A stretch of 64,000 bases of DNA from Paenibacillus sp. 32O-W (GTDB taxonomy: Bacteria; Bacillota; Bacilli; Paenibacillales; NBRC-103111), in assembly GCF_007679495.1 (NCBI RefSeq), contig NZ_VEGP01000018.1, forward strand, positions 28,755 through 92,754. Direction: 5' to 3'. This document shows positions 59,843 to 64,000 of this stretch, in pieces. Position 1 is the stretch's first letter. Every line of letters starts with the position of its first letter. A program made the translations under genes and the position numbers. Under the pieces are notes generated by a model that saw nothing but the letters and a program-made list of their open reading frames with translations, was not told the DNA's origin and ran no database searches.

Positions 59843-62170
59843 TTATTTTCGATGGATCGACCGGTATTTCGCCGGAGTAGTTCCTTCATATCTGCGGAAG
59901 ATCCGAATGAACGAATTTCGCCCCCAATAGCCGACCTGCTCGGCAATCTCGTCGATTTTCATATCCGTCTCCAGCAAAAGCCGCTTCGCCTTGGCCAGGC
60001 GGACCTTGGCGATATACTCTACATATTTCTCGCCAACCTCTTCCTTGAACGTGCGGCTGAAGTGGCCGGCCGACATGCCCATTCGCTCGGCGAATCGTTC
60101 GATGGATAATTCCTCTCCGCAATGTTCATGAATATACTCAAGAATTTCCGCAAGCTGCCCTCTTCGGGCATCCGGCTTCTCGGCAAGGAACAACAGCGCG
60201 TGGATTTCCCGGAAGCAGTCCCGGATCTCTTCCCAGGTTACGCAGCGGTCCAGCTTGACAAATAATCCGGAGTAGAAAGGGATGCCGAACTCGTTGCGCT
60301 CCGTCTCGACCGCTCTTATCCACGTATTTAACACATCGGAGCACAAGTATTTTACCTGAAAAGCGGTAGCGTTCTTCCTAACGCCCTCCTCCAGCAGCTC
60401 GTATACCGCCTGCAGCAGTTCGGGGTAATCGCGTGTTTTGAACCGGTTAAAAATTTTGTTCACCTCCTGCACAGACAGGAAGCTGTCCCAAGCCGCACGA
60501 TCATCCCGGGCATTGTCCGGGCTGTAAATTTCGACCTCGGAACGGAGTCCCTTATACCGGAGCATAGCCAGGGCATGAGCGTAGGAAATATGCAGCTCTT
60601 CTATCGTGTCGACCGTCTTGCCGATTCCGATGGTCGCTTTGTAATAGGGCTGTGCAAGAATCGTCTGCAGGATCTGAGCCGCTTCCTTCGGACCGAAGGG
60701 CTTCGCGGGCTCGATATGCACGACGCAGGCCAACAAGTCGGCCCGGGTTTGGCAGAGCCATACGGCAACGGGCATCCGCTTGCGGATGTTCTCTTTCAGC
60801 TCGGCCATCAGGAACGAACGGGACGTTTCCGACAACTGATCCAGAACGGAGGCGTAATACTGGATTTCGATACATAGCACGGTCCGGACGGCCTGCGACG
60901 GATAAGGGAAGTCAATCTCCCTGGCGTAATATTCAATGGACAATCCGTCCCGGTATTCTCCCAGCAGGATTTTGGTCATAAAGTGCTCCTGCACTATTGG
61001 GAACATTCCGCCCACCAGCCTGGACAGCTCTTTATTCTCGGAAATCAGCAATCCGGAGAACTGCTTGATGACATCGAGGTCATTCCCCTTCACCGGAAAC
61101 CATGGTTTCGGTTCGGCAGCTTTATGGTGCGATTCGAGGCCGGTTTTGATCTCCAGGATCGGGGTATACAGCCTCCGGCTCAAATAATAGGATACAAGAC
61201 TGCCCAATACGAGCACGAAACCGAGAAAGACGAAGCTGACCCTGCTGATCCAGCGCGCCGGCTGCAGCAGCGTCTGCAAATCGATGAGGCTGACGTAATA
61301 CCAGTCATCCTTGAAATGCGACCTCATGACGGACACCGCCTGCCCGTCTTCGTTAACGAACAGGGAGCCTTCTTGGCTGGCTTGCAGGATGTCAGACCAA
61401 GAGTCTGCGTCCAGTCTCATGGAACCAGTCTGGCTAATCACCCGCCCTGAGCTGTCCAGAATAGCCGTGCCCGTTACCCATCTTTCGGTGATGCCAATAT
61501 GCTCGCGCAGTTTGTCCTCATTCAAATTAACGACGAGATAGACCTCCGGGGAGCGGGTATTGAACGGATAGCTCATCAAGACGGAAATATGAGAGTACGA
61601 GGACAGGACTTGATTCGTAAACAGAGGCTTCTGGTACATCGTATGGGGTTCGGTGAAGAGCATCATTTGTTTATCGGAGAAATAGGAGAACAGAGCCGAC
61701 TTCTCGGCAGGCTCCAGAGGATAATAATGTTGAAAATAAAACTCCTTGCCGGTGTATGTCTGGAAATCAATGACGAGGTCCTCATGGACAAAAAACAGAT
61801 AGGCGCTGTACATCAACCCGCCCGAATCGATCTTGTTGAGCTGCTCCATCAAGGAATGGACGAGCTCGTTGCGCTGCTGGTTATCGGGGGAGTCGCCGGC
61901 TACCTGAAGAAAGCTGACCAGATTGGGGGTGCTGAGCAGATTGATCATATTTGTCTTCAACGAAGAAAATGTACGGTCCGTCTGGTCTGCAAAATTCCGC
62001 ATAGTGACGTTATTCAGCTTCTCCGCATCGTCTTCGATCAGACGAACTATGAAGAAGTAGGTAAAGGTACACGCTACGATGGCGGGAATGAGGATCAAGA
62101 TAAAATAGCTGGTGAAGAAACGCCAAAATAGGGCCATGTTAAAAGATCCCTGCTTGATCATACGCCTCAC
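59843..62170 (-). CDS. Membrane sensor with AraC-type HTH (YesN/Cache regulator)
   Basis: A membrane-bound one-component regulator of about 775 residues. One helix lies near the N-terminus (FWRRFTSYF-like FWRFFTSYFILILIPAIVA), an extracellular Cache-like sensor follows to about 285, and a second helix (VSFVFLGFVLVLGSLVSYYL). A cytoplasmic helical region leads to the C-terminal AraC HTH (LSIERFAERMGMSAGHFSRT, GRNSFIRIFRRYEGTTPAKY). These proteins control adjacent sugar transporters in Paenibacillus. GTG at 62170 has AGGAGG nine bases upstream; a longer frame to 62203 has no good site. Confidence 0.9.
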   Translation of the reverse strand: MRRMIKQGSFNMALFWRFFTSYFILILIPAIVACTFTYFFIVRLIEDDAEKLNNVTMRNFADQTDRTFSSLKTNMINLLSTPNLVSFLQVAGDSPDNQQRNELVHSLMEQLNKIDSGGLMYSAYLFFVHEDLVIDFQTYTGKEFYFQHYYPLEPAEKSALFSYFSDKQMMLFTEPHTMYQKPLFTNQVLSSYSHISVLMSYPFNTRSPEVYLVVNLNEDKLREHIGITERWVTGTAILDSSGRVISQTGSMRLDADSWSDILQASQEGSLFVNEDGQAVSVMRSHFKDDWYYVSLIDLQTLLQPARWISRVSFVFLGFVLVLGSLVSYYLSRRLYTPILEIKTGLESHHKAAEPKPWFPVKGNDLDVIKQFSGLLISENKELSRLVGGMFPIVQEHFMTKILLGEYRDGLSIEYYAREIDFPYPSQAVRTVLCIEIQYYASVLDQLSETSRSFLMAELKENIRKRMPVAVWLCQTRADLLACVVHIEPAKPFGPKEAAQILQTILAQPYYKATIGIGKTVDTIEELHISYAHALAMLRYKGLRSEVEIYSPDNARDDRAAWDSFLSVQEVNKIFNRFKTRDYPELLQAVYELLEEGVRKNATAFQVKYLCSDVLNTWIRAVETERNEFGIPFYSGLFVKLDRCVTWEEIRDCFREIHALLFLAEKPDARRGQLAEILEYIHEHCGEELSIERFAERMGMSAGHFSRTFKEEVGEKYVEYIAKVRLAKAKRLLLETDMKIDEIAEQVGYWGRNSFIRIFRRYEGTTPAKYRSIHRK

Positions 62171-62379
62171 CCGAACAGCCCTCCTCTTCCCCCTCCTTTT
62201 CATCTGGAAGGAGCCCCACCCTAACTATACGGCTACAGTATTTTATTGTATGTGGCCATCTCATTCTCAAGACACCTATCGAACAATGCGCAAACATAAT
62301 ATTAAATTTTGTCGTTTTTTGAAACTTTTCTCATTATTTGTAAGTCTATGTATATATCTCATAGTTGTAGGAGGACAAG

Positions 62380-63243
62380 ATGGGGAAAACAGCAATCAAG
62401 ACAGTAATCTTGCTCGCTTTAGGTTGTGCAATTATTTTTGCAGGCATAAGCGCTAAGGAAAATACCGGAGCCCTATGGTATCGGGACCAGGTCGCCGTAT
62501 TGATGTATCATCATGTCCACGATGTGGATCAAAGCCTTGCCACCATTCCAACAGAGCTATTTTCCAGCCATTTGGACTACTTAATAGGAAAGGGCTACAA
62601 TTTTATCTCTTCGCAACAATTCAAACAGTTTTTAGAAGGCGGCTCCATACCCGACAATGCTGTATTAGTTACCGTTGATGATGGATACGAAAGCTTCTTC
62701 GACCATGTTTATCCTCTGCTTAAAGAAAAGAATATTCCCGCAATTAATTTTGTAATTACTGAATTTCTGGATAATCCGTCGGGCGGAAATATCCCGTATC
62801 TGAGTCATCGCCAAGTGGAAGACATCGCATCCGCAGCCGCAGACATTGACTTCCAATGCCATTCGCACGCCCTCCACCGCAAATCGGAATCGGGAGAAGC
62901 GTTGATGATTGCTAGAATAATAGGAAAGGATGGCGTTCAAGAGACGGAAGGCGAATATAAAGAGCGCATTAAGAAGGATACTCGAACCTGCATCGACTCG
63001 CTGAATCAGAGCTATCCCAAAACTATCGATTCCTTGGCTTATCCGTATGGAATCTATGATGAGCTTGCGATCCAATTAATCAAGGAGGAAGGAATCCGAT
63101 ACGCTTTTACCGTTGAAGAGGGCATGGTTACGCAGCAAACCGACCCATGGCAAATTCCGCGAATCAATGCGGGAGGGCCGTGGATTACGGCGGAATCGCT
63201 GCATCAGAACATTCTCAATCATGTTGTGGCAGCAATCAAATGA
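62380..63243 (+). CDS. Polysaccharide deacetylase (NodB domain, PgaB/IcaB-like)
   Basis: A 287-residue secreted or membrane-anchored enzyme with an N-terminal signal helix (residues 5-24). The NodB signatures are LMYHHVHD, TVDDGYESFF with the catalytic base and metal Asp, and CHSHALH with two metal His. A later LAYPYGIYDE holds the R/P-region. It removes N-acetyl groups from polysaccharide such as poly-N-acetylglucosamine or wall glycan. AGGAGG precedes the ATG by five bases. It diverges from the membrane AraC regulator across about 200 bp. No pga/ica genes are near. Confidence 0.9.
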   Translation: MGKTAIKTVILLALGCAIIFAGISAKENTGALWYRDQVAVLMYHHVHDVDQSLATIPTELFSSHLDYLIGKGYNFISSQQFKQFLEGGSIPDNAVLVTVDDGYESFFDHVYPLLKEKNIPAINFVITEFLDNPSGGNIPYLSHRQVEDIASAAADIDFQCHSHALHRKSESGEALMIARIIGKDGVQETEGEYKERIKKDTRTCIDSLNQSYPKTIDSLAYPYGIYDELAIQLIKEEGIRYAFTVEEGMVTQQTDPWQIPRINAGGPWITAESLHQNILNHVVAAIK

Positions 63244-63350
63244 ACGGTTCTAAAGTGAGCCCCTACTCAGAGGAACACATCTTGGGCCATTGGGCGAACC
63301 TAAATTGCTGCGATAATACATCAATTATGAAGCGAATGGAGATGTTCGAA

Positions 63351-63493
63351 AGAAAAGCCTGCGAAAATACATGAATTCTCTTTCCAAATCTCTAAATCTC
63401 TACTTTAACAGGCAAAAAGATGCACTATCGCAGGTTTTTAAACCAGCTACTGAAGTGAGCACTCAAAAAGATGTATTTCTGCAGGCTTTTACA
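63351..63493. repeat. Two direct cores 51 bp apart and an inverted copy
   Basis: AAAAAGATGCACTATCGCAGG (cited as AAAAAGATGCACTATC from 63414) and AAAAAGATGTATTTCTGCAGG (from 63465, cited as AAAAAGATGTATTTC) are 51 bp apart. The inverted relative AAAGCCTGCGAAAATACAT lies at 63354-63372. Order differs from the 51-kb element: inverted first, then direct. Confidence 0.7.
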
Positions 63494-63509
63494 AATTCGT
63501 CCACTAGAT

Positions 63510-63770
63510 AGCCAAGAAGTAATATACAGCCGTACACTACCGACTTTTTCAGGAGTCATTCCCAATGCTTTTTCATACGAGGCTAAATTTACATGGGACC
63601 TTACCGGGAATGATGGCAAGAGCGTAACACCAGGGGATTATATTATTCAAGTGGTGCGTCCTGAGAATGTACTATACGAATCTCTGGAAAGCGGTGAAGA
63701 GAAAACGACTCCCATTTATAAAGGGGTGGGGGGTTGTAATTTGGGGTACTTCGGGACAACGTTAAAATGA
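63510..63770 (+). pseudogene. Fragment of a secreted Ig/BsuPI-like domain gene
   Basis: The frame reads SQEVIYSRTLPTFSGVIPNA, then FTWDLTGNDGKSVTPGDYII and QVVRPENVLYESL. This W-x-L-x-x-x-D-G-x-x-V-x-P-G-x-Y pattern is the C-terminal strand pair of extracellular Ig-like or BsuPI-type domains. The front part of the gene is missing; upstream the frame runs into the 51-bp repeat units. There is no ribosome site. It is probably a remnant of a larger exported protein. Confidence 0.55.
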
Positions 63771-63924
63771 TTTCCAGGGATCACACCGGGATGGACGACG
63801 GAAAAGAAGTAGCACTCTGTGATTACATTCGCTCTTCTCTTTCATCGTTGCCCATTGAACCATTGGACCATTGGAGCAAATGATGGGCCAGGCGAGGATA
63901 AAGCCAACACGTCGCAAAGACGAG

Positions 63925-64000
63925 GTCGAGTAGGCGGGGCCTTTCCTTCGAGGATTGTGCCCCTTACCCCTCACAGATCCGTACGTGCGCAATTAACGCA
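63925..64000 (-). mobile_element. Probable 3' end of a group II intron (partial)
   Basis: Read on the minus strand, the window edge gives GCGCACGTACGG and CTGTGAGGGGTAAGGGGC, later GGCCCCGCCTACTCGAC. This is the pattern of domain V end, domain VI (GGGGC/GCCCC stem with a bulged A near CCTAC) and the intron 3' boundary, here about 63925. The reverse transcriptase would lie beyond the window. The call rests on this pattern only. Confidence 0.55.

Noticed and set aside
1..64000. tRNA or rRNA genes
   Set aside because: None of the intergenic regions showed a cloverleaf with TTCGA-type arm and acceptor pairing, or any rRNA-like stretch.

Overview
The window reads like the chromosome of a Paenibacillus-type Bacillota. 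Most genes lie on the minus strand and have strong GGAGG ribosome sites, with several TTG starts. The family mix also fits: SLH surface protein, LplBC-type sugar permeases with a Cache/AraC (YesN-like) regulator, a SwrC-like RND pump, ykoEDC behind a TPP riboswitch, and mqnB/mqnD. The assignment rests on family content only. No tRNA or rRNA gene was seen.

Layout. 1-5 kb: a small ABC system with a short membrane protein, a repeat-filled 1 kb intergenic region, an ABC exporter behind two GTATAC-type palindromes, and an ASCH-like protein. 5.7-13.2 kb: a 2117-residue secreted multi-domain protein and an SLH lipoprotein in one operon. 13.7-19.1 kb: a lipoprotein, then a five-gene envelope operon (amidase, SGNH lipoprotein, MBOAT acyltransferase, DHHW protein, DUF4358 lipoprotein) that resembles an extracellular O-acetylation machine. 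19.5-22.9 kb: tandem repeats and an OmpR/EnvZ-type two-component pair. 23-25.8 kb: a MoxR-like ATPase with a damaged VWA partner and a conserved small protein. 26.2-30.5 kb: an RND efflux operon with putative TetR-type operators. 31-33.5 kb: a zinc-ribbon membrane protein and a stand-alone TnpB element with its predicted omega RNA. 33.7-41.6 kb: mqnD/mqnB, a GalT-like HIT protein, a NUDIX hydrolase, ykoEDC, a VOC protein and a small membrane protein. 42-46.2 kb: a frameshifted GH78-like glycosidase and a divergent AraC regulator. 47-54 kb: an oxidoreductase, hrpB, a 5'-truncated phosphatase and a DUF2325 protein. 54.3-63.2 kb: a solute-uptake cluster (regulator, two permeases, binding protein, amidohydrolase, Rieske protein) and a divergent polysaccharide deacetylase. 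The right edge holds a gene remnant and what looks like the 3' end of a group II intron.

The most unusual signal is a set of intergenic repeats at about 1.4-1.9, 19.7-20.0, 46.5, 51.1-51.3 and 63.35-63.5 kb. Their core sequences differ but the layout is the same: two or more direct copies of a roughly 20-nt core spaced 50-52 bp apart, plus one inverted copy nearby. Two of them abut genes that have lost their 5' ends. The window also has an unusual number of damaged genes: a VWA gene with an in-frame amber codon, a GH78 gene with a -1 shift, a phosphatase without its RHG motif, and a secreted-domain fragment.
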